From Gemmatimonadetes bacterium SCN 70-22 (GTDB taxonomy: Bacteria > Gemmatimonadota > Gemmatimonadetes > Gemmatimonadales > Gemmatimonadaceae): DNA of 64,000 bases. A program made the position numbers and the translations under genes. Where the stretch lies: positions 26,260 through 90,259 of the forward strand of contig MEDZ01000008.1 of NCBI GenBank assembly GCA_001724275.1, given 5' to 3'. Under the pieces are notes generated by a model. It saw only the letters and a list, made by a program, of their open reading frames with translations. It did no database searches and had not been told where the DNA came from. Below, in pieces: positions 36,401 to 42,427 of the stretch (positions within the stretch are counted from its first letter, which is position 1; each line of letters opens with the position of its first letter).

Positions 36401-36764
36401 GTCGGTCGCACTGGCCCGGGCAGAGGGGCCCCTGGTGGGGCTGGACCGTGTCACCGATTGGCTGGGCGACACGGACGTGCTGGTGCCGCCTGCAGCCTTG
36501 GTCGACTTGCTGCACGTGGCGGCACCTGAATTCGGCGGACCGCTCGTCTGGCGCGATGATCAAGAGAGCCCGGCGGTCGCGCTTCGAACCTGGTGGGTGC
36601 GCAACGGTGAGGCACTCTTCGCCGAGCCGGCCGCATGCGTGGGCGCCGACCTCGTGATCCGGCCCGACCTGTTTGAACGTTTGTGCGTCAGCTTCGGAGT
36701 GCCGCTGCGCGAGCTACGCGCAGTTCTCCGGCGTCCGGTCCCGGGACGGCGCGCGCGGCCATGA
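30441..36764 (+). CDS. Giant STAND ATPase with N-terminal Cap4/DUF4297-like nuclease (Avs-like defence protein)
   Basis: This is a 2107-residue protein. Residues about 1-110 resemble the Cap4/DUF4297 nuclease: RGYWYQDIATAYMLV, then DDDRLDDLEVRAAGR with an RRQFKSSQ strand, giving the D-(E)xQxK set of a PD-(D/E)xK fold. A STAND NTPase follows, with Walker A LVIAPPGAGKSWELTR near residue 317, Walker B PVVLIVDGIDHIAR near 407, and a later winged-helix-like block (FRIFHESFRRFMTQ). The remaining about 1450 residues are Ala/Arg-rich helices likely to form a TPR-like superhelix, the sensor arm in Avs proteins. Known Avs proteins bind a phage protein through this arm, oligomerise and cut DNA. Length, order and location beside a restriction system all fit; specific phage target is unknown. 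Confidence 0.75.
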   Translation: MSLRRGNLQPAHRGYWYQDIATAYMLVRAMVERYDAVIVDRKVVDDDRLDDLEVRAAGRRVRRQFKSSQDAARPLSAQDFTATASSLRIDRLVRTHTRAGDSPADEYRLCATWAPPDAGDPLAALLEPITAPPTLVGWPIRCFRLKAELIWPTGASPIWAPLTPPTASGTAASADAGTAGGAAPVAPITRAELLDFCQRFIIELALPVASTELTAPGPFERALVEELAERVGIGRYPNHGRAPSDVAALAIALATIARTQEGSLTPSDVERELEIRVDFGRVAQAFPLDAALFHDRPTFRQALRTTALAGGHQLVIAPPGAGKSWELTRLAEELTAAGAIVARHYCYLEPGDALVERRVTTDVFFGNLLGELLDADPSLHGAGGARYAAGLGELEATLARAAATGRPVVLIVDGIDHIARVRSDTRRLGDAETDIVERLATAQVPPGVALVIGSQPGRHLEPLRERWGTALLERTVPPWLPADLAALADRQGLTRALSAVGVTSAGDMARVRSALAERADGLPLYAHYLARGLVAGLQDGTIASPDEWLDAAPATGGDVAVYYAHLYRSASAQAQVIADLLGVIDFSVTESELREMVPAFVGAWLPPALAQLASILTVATGQGGFRIFHESFRRFMTQELARQGRSPADALRPVIDWLTARGFYADAKAYRFLLPALRRADRGAEILVRVDAAFVSDSVAQAHAADAVQRNLALAADVAAERRDWPALVRCVELHRAAYTCFDESQNDWRDYWATYLTLFGPTALAERLLFDGRPTQSASDGLYACALVDDAGGIAPWQEYLALYDAGARGNANPSGLSDSEGSLTSTEAIDLAAVHGRIRLGEWRGVARRLLTYLAEVGDRFKPLFVRQLAARMARMLGPELVERMAQRADPTRPGGPRLSRRAAAVLRLGLADELARAGDDAAARAAAGRAFPDADTPALAAACVAYSAGEPDPGQPPVWSPHPGAAVDPAALPIAVGPDVHLHDAAGVRAWVAAVRLAAADPAGGPATLEAEWRRVTGVGWYRCWLRFVLGLSRAEAARYAGQAADVSGAFAELTRDVHPFRGQPRACDLWAIRLVIQESIARGLRLLCTDAEWRDALTALALAAGETSTRMDREDGGPLSTGTVLEVLLPHAADPVGGAHVRATIERLVAALEANGTYYPTHAEYAMRLARARHAAGDVAGAREAWARGAVYLGAYGWRKDVTIYDIIEGASALLAHSPERALRALADTQPLVHAVVAHTDGRSTNHAPNTWLRGVLAARIPAGLAVLARTLVEEDDPSGWVNALAVQHAAAAARGAGDPGLVDAVLATLRFEADDHDALERIDARLAPVLGLLHTDRPRAVRALRRVAAEVTGDGRRDATTAAARVVAVAEEHGLSVPRIARDSAAAGMSAASGPPSGLSSPTGHGSRRFRPDEVDRALGLREPPFVPNPTLVDLLAGLRRAAASRRWDEPGGAEHVALSLGYRLGQLVDDGREDDVGRLLRFFARDAGAWGSSQVHPLGTLADALDAGGYPGPAAIAYALAFTATRGGNGWHRLGDTTHGYLIDRAITLDPDLARQVIADEVAYALRESTYSSGITRHLVERLAAWGEPETAEAAWREALAVIRHRLPLVPAQGWFAPLRDEREPDWPDDGWSVDEALMAVLLARLGDPRLAQKVQALTGVVDAIARRPDAVAAPMRWWLGRNTPVTAVLLALEALVRAEPAPFPITTALDEVLRGYAACDLWGARRLAAALLERAGRPAAAEPSSGGAATGTTGLPAIDAARHRALRTLDTGRVLDDLESLWPALPDRVVRRLHALLTEGDHRERAHARYRLAEGRDGDAHPRTPIVPWEVELFQVALHEASCGLSAHLWSTGQWALGLEDAVVRRALPDVRLHLGLAASRAPRPPWPAAETVTEGVSLPLVLGDDDPYYAGWTRLAYLERRYLPDPNAPYGRPTEEITVLAGVVAVPLGRAVPPGAVPFVDGDAQDWWSPDGEFGGGRASVALARAEGPLVGLDRVTDWLGDTDVLVPPAALVDLLHVAAPEFGGPLVWRDDQESPAVALRTWWVRNGEALFAEPAACVGADLVIRPDLFERLCVSFGVPLRELRAVLRRPVPGRRARP

Positions 36765-36924
36765 CATGCGCCGGTCCTACGGCCATCTGGTGCCCGTCGA
36801 CGGCGAATCGGCTCGTGTAGCGAAGCTGCCGGCCGCGCTCCGCCCATGGGAATGTTCCCGGACCGAGGGGCCTGTGCGCGTGAAACGAAGCGACGACAAC
36901 TCACGGCAAATGAAGGCGCCTCCA

Positions 36925-36994
36925 CTACTTGCGCCTGTGCTTGGCGAGTGTCCGCGCTCCCGTCCCGAGGCGGATTCGGAAATGGTTATACCGG
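36925..36994 (-). other. Element-1 end: possible integrase C-terminal tail across attP
   Basis: Read leftward from attR1, the frame continuous with the integrase in the circular element ends FRIRLGTGARTLAKHRRK, then TAG at 36925-36927. The same place beside attR2 reads FEIPLATGARTVRKATD, then stop. Differences within the shared residues are mostly third-position changes (TTC/TTT, ACG/ACC, GGA/GGG, CGG/CGA). This hints at selection on this frame, but the segment is short. Confidence 0.3.
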
Positions 36995-37014
36995 CACACC
37001 TCCCAGGAGGTGTG
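36984..37014 (+). other. attR1: right junction of element 1
   Basis: Element arm GGTTATACCGGCACACCTCC (36984-37003), core CA (37004-37005), then GGAGGTGTG (37006-37014), which starts a displaced queG 3' end. CACACCTCC and GGAGGTGTG form a perfect 9-bp inverted repeat around the core. The arm pairs with the attL arm in 19 of 20 positions. Confidence 0.8.
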
Positions 37015-37351
37015 CCCGTGGAACGTGCGGTTCTCACGGGAGCTGGCGGAGGATTCGCCGTTCAAGCCGCGTGACGTTCTGCGGGGTCGCGATGCGAGAA
37101 CGCTCGCGCGCGAGCTGCTCGCGATGTCGCAGGAGGAGTTCTCCGCCGCGTTCCGCAAGTCGCCGATGAAGCGGGCGAAGCTGCGGGGGCTCAAGCGCAA
37201 TGCGGCAGCGGTGCTCGGCAACGTTGGCAGTGGCGATGATGTCGATGTGCTCACACGTGCGCTCGATGACGAGGAGCCGCTCGTGCGCGAGCACGCCGCA
37301 TGGGCGATCTCGCAGATCGCTAGGCGGATCTCGAGTTCAGCAGCTGGATGA
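37004..37351 (+). pseudogene. Displaced queG 3' fragment A
   Basis: The frame from the core reads QEVCPWNVRFSRELAED and continues through GRDARTLARELLAMSQEEFSAAF, KSPMKRAKLRGLKRN and LVREHAAWAIS. It aligns throughout with the C-terminal third of QueG. It has no queG 5' part and no start of its own. The extreme C-terminus is lost or altered where it meets the arsO stop (TAG at 37320-37322). It is best read as the queG end carried in by element 2 and later displaced when element 1 inserted. Confidence 0.85.
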
Positions 37352-38429
37352 TCTCCTCCACCGTCGCGCGCGCGGAGCGGCCCACGCCGATCAAGGTCGC
37401 TGACGCGAACCCCGTCCAGTCGCCGTAGCCAACGAGCCATAGCGGGATCGCGTCGGCGACGCGGGTGCCTCCCCCGTCGGAGGCCATCGCCACGCGTCCT
37501 CGTGCGTCAACGAGACCAAGCGGAGCGAGGTGCCGGAGCGCGGGACGGAACCCGATCGCGAAGATCACCGCGTCCACCGCCTCCGCCCGGCCATCAGGCC
37601 ACTCCACCCCGTCGGCCGTGAACCGCGTGAACATCGGCTCCGCGTGGAGGACGCCCCGCGCGAGCGCCGCTCGCACAGGAGGCACCATGACGATGTCACC
37701 CAGGCTCCGGGGCGGGTCGGGCGTGCGGCCCTCCTGAATTGCCTTGTAGCGCGCGGTGGCCTGCTCGAAGAGGTACCGGCCGTCCACGTACTCGGGAAGG
37801 AAGGTGGGCAGTTCCCGGGTCGCCCACGTGACATCTGCGCAGTCCGCCAGCTCCGCCGCGATCTGTGCGCCCGAGTTGCCGCCACCCACGACGACGACGC
37901 GCTGCCCGATGAAGGCATCCCGTCCCGGATAGTCGGCGCTGTGGAGTACCCGACCACGGTATGTGCCGCGGCCCGGCACGTCCACCGCTACGGGACTTGC
38001 CCAGGTCCCCGTCGCACTGACCACGGCGCGCGCCTGTACCGCGCCAGCCGACGTCTCGAGTACGAACCCCTCGCCGGCCCTGCGAATGGCCTCGACCCGC
38101 ACCGGCTGTATGACCGGCAGCGCGTAGCGGCGCTCGTACTCGGCGAGGTACGCGATGGTCTGGTCGCGCGTCGGGTACTCGTCGGCGCCCGCATCCCGGT
38201 CGCGCGGCATCAGCCACCCCGGGAGCGACGACCACTGGGCAGGGGAGAACAGCCGGAGCGACGGCCACGCACGCTGCCACGCCCCGCCGGGCGCGGACTG
38301 CTCGTCGAGGATGACGAACCGCAACCCGCTCCGTCGCAGGTAGAAGCCGGTTGCGAGCCCTGCCTGACCGCCGCCGATCACCACGACGTCCCAGACCTGA
38401 GACGTCAGATCATGCCCACCTGCTGTCAC
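37320..38429 (-). CDS. arsO: ArsO-like flavin-dependent monooxygenase
   Basis: The 369-residue protein has two Rossmann motifs, FAD-binding VVVIGGGQAGLATGFYLRR at the N-terminus and NADPH-binding VVVVGGGNSGAQIAAELA in the middle. Between them is the ATGTWASPVAVDVPG motif of CzcO/FMO-type monooxygenases. A gene of this kind is a frequent last member of ars operons and is called arsO; its substrate is not firmly known. The start is a GTG at 38429 overlapping the phosphoesterase TGA (GTGA); no in-frame ATG precedes the FAD motif. The stop lies inside the displaced queG fragment A. Confidence 0.8.
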   Translation of the reverse strand: MTAGGHDLTSQVWDVVVIGGGQAGLATGFYLRRSGLRFVILDEQSAPGGAWQRAWPSLRLFSPAQWSSLPGWLMPRDRDAGADEYPTRDQTIAYLAEYERRYALPVIQPVRVEAIRRAGEGFVLETSAGAVQARAVVSATGTWASPVAVDVPGRGTYRGRVLHSADYPGRDAFIGQRVVVVGGGNSGAQIAAELADCADVTWATRELPTFLPEYVDGRYLFEQATARYKAIQEGRTPDPPRSLGDIVMVPPVRAALARGVLHAEPMFTRFTADGVEWPDGRAEAVDAVIFAIGFRPALRHLAPLGLVDARGRVAMASDGGGTRVADAIPLWLVGYGDWTGFASATLIGVGRSARATVEEIIQLLNSRSA

Positions 38430-39196
38430 GCGTGTGGAGCAGTCACGTTCGGCCTGCCGCCAGTCTGGAGGAACTCGATGAAGTCCTCCGGCAACCCGGC
38501 CGCGCGCACGCCGGCAGCGGTCGCCGCGATGTCGTACTCGACGCGCACGTACTCGACCGCAGGCTCGTTCGTGCCGAGCGTGAGCCGCACATAGCCGGCA
38601 CGCCAGTCGCCGTCCTTGGGGCGCCCCACGCTGCCGGTGTTGATGAAGTGGATCCCGTCCACGACGCGATGCCACGGCTTGTGCGTGTGCCCGAACGCGA
38701 TGGCGTCACCCGCCTTGAGCCCGACGACCGCCGCCATCTTCCGACAGAAGTCGTCGCTCCGGTCCACGGTCCAATACACGGTGTTGAGCGTCGGCGTCCC
38801 GTGCACGAGCACGAGCCGCGGCCCCGCGGCGTGGCCGCCCAGGGGACGGAGGTCGAGGGAGAACGGGAGGGCGCCGAGCCAGTGCTTCGTCTCGGGGGTA
38901 CAGGTCCGACGCGTGTACTCGTAGCTCACGTGCGCCAGGTCCTCCTGGCGCGGACTCTCGGACTTGCAGCCGCAGTGCTTGTAGCCCGTCGCGACCGTCG
39001 AGTCGTAGTTGCCCGCGATGCCGGCGATGCCGCGCTCGCGGAGCCGCGCCACCACCTCGTTCGGCTTGCTCGAGTAGCCGACCAGGTCCCCCAAGTGGTG
39101 AATCGCATCGACATCGGCGCGGCGGTCGATGTCCGCGAGCACGGCGTCGAGTGCCTCGATGTTGCCGTGGATGTCGGAGATGAGTGCGTAGCGCAT
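38426..39196 (-). CDS. Metallophosphoesterase of the ars operon
   Basis: The 256-residue protein opens MRYALISDIHGNIEALDAVL and has the calcineurin-like motif set: SDIHGN, HHLGDLVGYSSKP, GNYDSTV, VLVHGTP and GHTHKPW. These supply the Asp, His and Asn ligands of the two-metal site. Such phosphoesterases recur in ars operons, where the substrate is not established. Nothing here distinguishes a phosphodiesterase from a small-molecule phosphatase. It is followed directly by arsO (GTGA overlap) and starts 8 bp after the acr3 stop. Confidence 0.85.
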   Translation of the reverse strand: MRYALISDIHGNIEALDAVLADIDRRADVDAIHHLGDLVGYSSKPNEVVARLRERGIAGIAGNYDSTVATGYKHCGCKSESPRQEDLAHVSYEYTRRTCTPETKHWLGALPFSLDLRPLGGHAAGPRLVLVHGTPTLNTVYWTVDRSDDFCRKMAAVVGLKAGDAIAFGHTHKPWHRVVDGIHFINTGSVGRPKDGDWRAGYVRLTLGTNEPAVEYVRVEYDIAATAAGVRAAGLPEDFIEFLQTGGRPNVTAPHA

Positions 39197-39203
39197 TGCG
39201 GTC

Positions 39204-40346
39204 CTAGCGGGTGAGGGTTGGTGCAACCGCCGGTCTCTTGGCAGCCGCGTCCTCGGCGAAGAACCGCCGGCGCGCCCAGAGCGAGGCATAGACGAGCCCG
39301 ACGAGGGCGGGAACCTCGATCAAAGGCCCCACCACGGCAGCGAGCGCCTCGCCGGAGCCAATGCCGAAGGTCGCCACGGCGACGGCGATGGCCAGCTCGA
39401 AGTTGTTCCCCGCCGCGGTGAAGCTGAGCGATGCGGTGCTCTCGTAGTCGAACCCCAGGCGCCGCGAGAACCAGAACGCGAAGCCGAACATCAGGCCGAA
39501 GTAGACGAGTAGCGGCAGGGCGATCCGGAGCACGTCGAGCGGCAGCTCGAGGATCCGATGCCCCTGCATCGCGAACATCAGCACGATGGTGTAGAGGAGC
39601 CCGAGGAGAGCGGTCGGCCCGAACTTCGGCATGAAGGTGCCTTCGTACCACGCGAGTCCCTTCGACCGGACCAGGGCCTTCCGCGTGAGGTAGCCCGCGA
39701 CGAGCGGCACGCCGAGGAAGATCCCCACGCTCCGCGCGATCTCACCCATCGACACGTCGAGGGCCGCTGCATCGGCGCCGAGCCAGCCGGGAACGACCGT
39801 GAGGAAGAGCCAGCCCAGCACGGAGTAGGTGAGAATCTGGAAGACGGAGTTGAGCGCCACGAGGACCGCGGCCAGCTCCCCTGACCCGCAGGCGAGGGAG
39901 TTCCAGATCAGCACCATCGCGATGCAGCGCGCGAGGCCGATCAGCACGAGCCCGTTCCGGTACTCCGGCAGGTCCGGGAGGAAGAGCCAGGCGAGGCCGA
40001 GCATCAGGAGCGGACCCACGACCCAGTTGAGCACGAGCGAGGTGCCGAGGAGCTTCGTGTCGCGCGCATGCCGCCCGATGGTCTCGTAGCGCACCTTCGC
40101 GAGCACGGGATACATCATCCACAAGAGCCCGACGGCGATGGGTACGGAGACGCCGGCCACCTGCACGCGATCGAGCGCTGTGCCGAGGTCGGGATAGATG
40201 CGACCGAGCAGCAACCCGAGGCCCATCGCTGCGAAGATCCAGAGCGGGAGTAAGCGGTCGAGCGTCGAGAGGCGGCGAAGGACCGGCGCCTCCGCCTCCC
40301 CAGGCGAGCCGTCGTAGCGTGGCGGCGCCGCGGTCACGTGTGTCAC
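39204..40346 (-). CDS. acr3: Acr3-type arsenite efflux permease
   Basis: The 380-residue protein has about ten membrane helices. Family signatures are LIGLARCIAMVLIWNSLACG with the conserved Cys needed for arsenite transport, FMPKFGPTALLGLLYTIV, and SLSFTAAGNNFELAIAVAVA. Acr3 exports As(III) using the proton motive force. The start is a GTG at 40346 overlapping the arsN2 TGA (GTGA); the first ATG lies inside helix 1, so it would cut the protein. It is expected to work with ArsM and ArsN2 to clear or convert arsenicals. Confidence 0.93.
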   Translation of the reverse strand: MTHVTAAPPRYDGSPGEAEAPVLRRLSTLDRLLPLWIFAAMGLGLLLGRIYPDLGTALDRVQVAGVSVPIAVGLLWMMYPVLAKVRYETIGRHARDTKLLGTSLVLNWVVGPLLMLGLAWLFLPDLPEYRNGLVLIGLARCIAMVLIWNSLACGSGELAAVLVALNSVFQILTYSVLGWLFLTVVPGWLGADAAALDVSMGEIARSVGIFLGVPLVAGYLTRKALVRSKGLAWYEGTFMPKFGPTALLGLLYTIVLMFAMQGHRILELPLDVLRIALPLLVYFGLMFGFAFWFSRRLGFDYESTASLSFTAAGNNFELAIAVAVATFGIGSGEALAAVVGPLIEVPALVGLVYASLWARRRFFAEDAAAKRPAVAPTLTR

Positions 40347-40822
40347 GCCGCCTCCGTCGAGGTCCTGCACGCCCGCACCATCACGGTGGCAGACGCCGGG
40401 CACGCGCTCCGGAACTCCGCGGTCGCGCGCACGTCTTCCGGGGCCTGGTCTCGCGTGATCTGCGTGAAGCCGAAGCTCGGGAAGTACCGGTCGGCCGTCG
40501 TCGTCAGCAGGTAGAGTGCATGAATGCCGCGCGCCTCTGCGTCCGAGATCACGCGCGTGACCAGCGCACGGCCGACGCCGTGCGAGCGCCACTCCTGGCG
40601 CACCGCGACCGAGCGGAGCAAGGCGTTGTCGCAGCACACCTCAAGGCCCGCGACGCCGATGACGGCGCCATCCACCTCGGCGAGGACGAAGGTCGGAAGC
40701 GCCTCTGCGACGCCGTCCAGCGGGAGGCTACTCGCGGTCAAGAGTTCGCTCACGGCGGGCAGGTCCGCAGACGCGGCCGCGCGGAGGTGCGGCACGCTGT
40801 CGGAGATGATGTTCGGTGTCAT
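40343..40822 (-). CDS. arsN2: ArsN2-like GNAT acetyltransferase
   Basis: This is a 159-residue GNAT fold. The acetyl-CoA loop is visible as SVAVRQEWRSHGVGRALV, with upstream LPTFVLAEVDGAVIGVAGLEV and the C-terminal LYLLTTTADRYFPSFGF. The last segment is typical of ArsN-type enzymes, which acetylate arsenical antibiotics or organic arsenicals. The start at MTPNIISDSV follows the arsM stop by overlap; the longer frame begins inside arsM. It is coupled to acr3 by GTGA. Confidence 0.82.
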   Translation of the reverse strand: MTPNIISDSVPHLRAAASADLPAVSELLTASSLPLDGVAEALPTFVLAEVDGAVIGVAGLEVCCDNALLRSVAVRQEWRSHGVGRALVTRVISDAEARGIHALYLLTTTADRYFPSFGFTQITRDQAPEDVRATAEFRSACPASATVMVRACRTSTEAA

Positions 40823-40838
40823 GAGAGGGTGCCCTGGT

Positions 40839-41810
40839 TCAGCAGCAGTCAGTGCCTGGCGTGCAGCACGCGCCACCGGCAGCAGTTCCAAGTGAGGCGA
40901 GGGAGCGCAGCGGTTTCTGCGTGCGTGCCGGCGCGCCCGGCTTCGTCGCCCGCACGAAGCCGCTCATGACCTTCCCGTCGACTTCGTCGGCGAGTGCCGG
41001 GTCGAGTCCCGTCCCCGCGAGCAGCGCAGACGCATCATCGCGCGAGTAGACGCGGGTCGGCTCGATGCTCGGGTGCTCGAAGCCGACTTCCGTAAGCAGG
41101 TCGGTGAACTCCTGCTCCTCGAGCGCACCGGCGACGCAGCCGGTCCACAGCGCCATGTTCTCCGTCACCGCCTCGGGCAGCCCCGCGCGGGTGATGACGT
41201 CACTCACCGCGAAGCGGCCGCCGGGCTTGAGGACGCGGAACGCCTCCTTCAATACCTGGCGCTTGTCGCCGGAGAGGTTGATCACGCAGTTGGAGATGAT
41301 CACGTCCACGGTATTGGATGGAAGCGGGATCGCCTCGATGTGCCCCTTCAGGAACTCGACGTTCGTGGCGCCGGCCTTCGCCTTGTTCTCGAGCGCGAGC
41401 GCGAGCATCTCGTCGGTCATGTCGAGGCCGTACGCCTTGCCGGTGGGGCCGACGCGCTTGGCCGAGAGCAGGACGTCGATGCCGCCGCCGGAGCCGAGGT
41501 CGAGGACCACCTCCCCTTCGTGCAGCTCAGCGAGCGCCGTGGGGTTGCCGCAGCCAAGCGAGGCGAGGATCGCCTCGGCGGGGAGCCCCGCCGTCTCGCC
41601 GGCCTCGTACAGGTCGGCGGTGATCGGATCCCACGACTCGCTCGTCGAGCCGCAGCAGCCGCTGGACTCGGTCGCCGGTCCGCAGCACGAGGCGGCCCCC
41701 GCTCCCGCGGCGACCGCCTTCGCCGTCGCGCCGTAGCGCGCCTGCACCGTCGCGCGGATCTCCTCCAGCGTGGTCGGGACCTTCGTCGGGGCCTGCGAAT
41801 CGGTGCTCAT
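40839..41810 (-). CDS. arsM: Arsenite S-adenosylmethionine methyltransferase
   Basis: The 323-residue protein binds SAM through VVLDLGSGGGIDVLLSAKRV. Conserved Cys residues stand in IISNCVINLSGDK and ALWTGCVAGALEE, the arsenic-binding pair of ArsM, and a further Cys-rich stretch (SCCG, SGCCG) lies near the N-terminus. The C-terminus ends GGACCTPGTDCC, which may add As(III) binding. The enzyme makes mono-, di- and trimethyl arsenic. It is the first gene after an ArsR box at 41837-41855, so it heads the inducible operon arsM-arsN2-acr3-phosphoesterase-arsO. Confidence 0.93.
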   Translation of the reverse strand: MSTDSQAPTKVPTTLEEIRATVQARYGATAKAVAAGAGAASCCGPATESSGCCGSTSESWDPITADLYEAGETAGLPAEAILASLGCGNPTALAELHEGEVVLDLGSGGGIDVLLSAKRVGPTGKAYGLDMTDEMLALALENKAKAGATNVEFLKGHIEAIPLPSNTVDVIISNCVINLSGDKRQVLKEAFRVLKPGGRFAVSDVITRAGLPEAVTENMALWTGCVAGALEEQEFTDLLTEVGFEHPSIEPTRVYSRDDASALLAGTGLDPALADEVDGKVMSGFVRATKPGAPARTQKPLRSLASLGTAAGGACCTPGTDCC

Positions 41811-41836
41811 GGTCAGCCTCGTCAGTGGCAGAGTAT

Positions 41837-41855
41837 CAAGAAACGTTGATGTATC
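41837..41855 (-). promoter_or_regulatory. ArsR box upstream of arsM
   Basis: On the minus strand the sequence is GATACATCAACGTTTCTTG. It shares GATACATCAAC-N5-TTG with the box at the arsR promoter and contains the inverted halves ATCAA and TTGAT. It lies 27 bp before the arsM ATG. Confidence 0.65.
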
Positions 41856-41882
41856 GGGGACAAAAAAAATCGGCGTTGCCGG

Positions 41883-42218
41883 TCACCCGCAACACTTCGC
41901 GGCCCGGATGGGCAGCGCGCCCGTTCGGGGCTGCATCCCGACCGCCAGGTCATGGACCTCGGCCAGGGCCTCCGGCACGATGCTGTAGTACGACCACCGT
42001 CCCTCCTTCCGGTCCGTCACGAGGCCGGCCTCGCGGAGCACCCGCAGGTGGAACGAGAGGCGGGACTGGGCTGCGTCCAGCTCGTCCTGCAGGTCGCACA
42101 CACACCGCTCCCCGTCCCGCAGCATCTCGAGGATCGAGAGGCGCGTGGCGTCGGACAGCGCGTGGAAGAGCGTCACGGCGCGGTCGAGATCGGTGGACGG
42201 TCGAGTCGCGGTGGTCAC
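41883..42218 (-). CDS. arsR: ArsR-family As(III)-responsive repressor
   Basis: The 111-residue winged-helix repressor has the helix-turn-helix SRLSFHLRVLREAGLVTDRKEG and the metal motif GERCVCDL, in which two Cys bind As(III) together with a further Cys. The C-terminus ends AAKCCG and could supply it. The start is placed at GTG 42218: a -10 element lies only 6 bases upstream, so upstream ATG 42233 would not be transcribed, and the message looks leaderless. Its product should bind the two GATACATCAAC boxes and repress itself and the arsM operon. Confidence 0.9.
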   Translation of the reverse strand: MTTATRPSTDLDRAVTLFHALSDATRLSILEMLRDGERCVCDLQDELDAAQSRLSFHLRVLREAGLVTDRKEGRWSYYSIVPEALAEVHDLAVGMQPRTGALPIRAAKCCG

Positions 42219-42224
42219 GCCTGA

Positions 42225-42257
42225 ACGATACATCAACTAATGTTGCTGTGTCAATGA
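42225..42257 (-). promoter_or_regulatory. arsR promoter with ArsR box and leaderless start
   Basis: Reading the minus strand, TTGACA is followed by an 18-base spacer and TATCGT (42225-42230). The spacer contains CAAC-ATTA-GTTG, part of the box GATACATCAAC-N5-TTG on the plus strand at 42227-42245. The GTG start at 42218 lies where transcription would begin. Confidence 0.6.
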
Positions 42258-42396
42258 GAGGGGCCGACTCCGCTGTCCACTCCAAGAGGCGGCCTGGCCA
42301 TGCCGCTCCCCCCCTTCAGAAGTGAGGGGGAGCAATCGGCCTAATCCGTTGCTTTTCTTACGGTTCGCGCCCCGGTCGCGAGAGGGATCTCAAAAC

Positions 42397-42427
42397 GGGT
42401 ATACCGGCACATCTCCCAGGAGGTGTG
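42397..42427 (+). other. attR2: right junction of element 2
   Basis: Arm GGGTATACCGGCACATCTCC (42397-42416), core CA (42417-42418), then GGAGGTGTG and the native queG end. The arm differs from the attR1 arm at two of 20 positions. Confidence 0.78.

Larger units (their letters stand above)
13651..37005. mobile_element. Element 1: 23.35-kb integrated element with large serine integrase and defence cargo
   Basis: The element is bounded by attL in queG and attR1 at about 37004. Contents in order: large serine integrase and a small upstream gene; AAA+ ATPase; small proteins and an HNH protein; replication-relaxation-like protein and rolling-circle Rep; small serine recombinase; three-gene type III restriction-modification operon; and a giant STAND nuclease. 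No relaxase, FtsK/TraB-like pump or type IV secretion gene was seen, so transfer would need outside help. A Rep gene inside an integrating element resembles the plan of actinobacterial integrative elements. The target gene is rebuilt by the element's own queG 3' end. Confidence 0.8.
37005..42418. mobile_element. Element 2: 5.4-kb arsenic-resistance island at the same queG site
   Basis: Bounded by attR1 on the left and attR2 on the right. It begins with queG fragment A and holds arsO, a metallophosphoesterase, acr3, arsN2, arsM and arsR, and no recombinase. The element arm at attR2 matches that at attR1 in 18 of 20 positions, so both were probably inserted by related integrases. Either it lost its integrase or it is the residue of a larger element. 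Confidence 0.65.
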
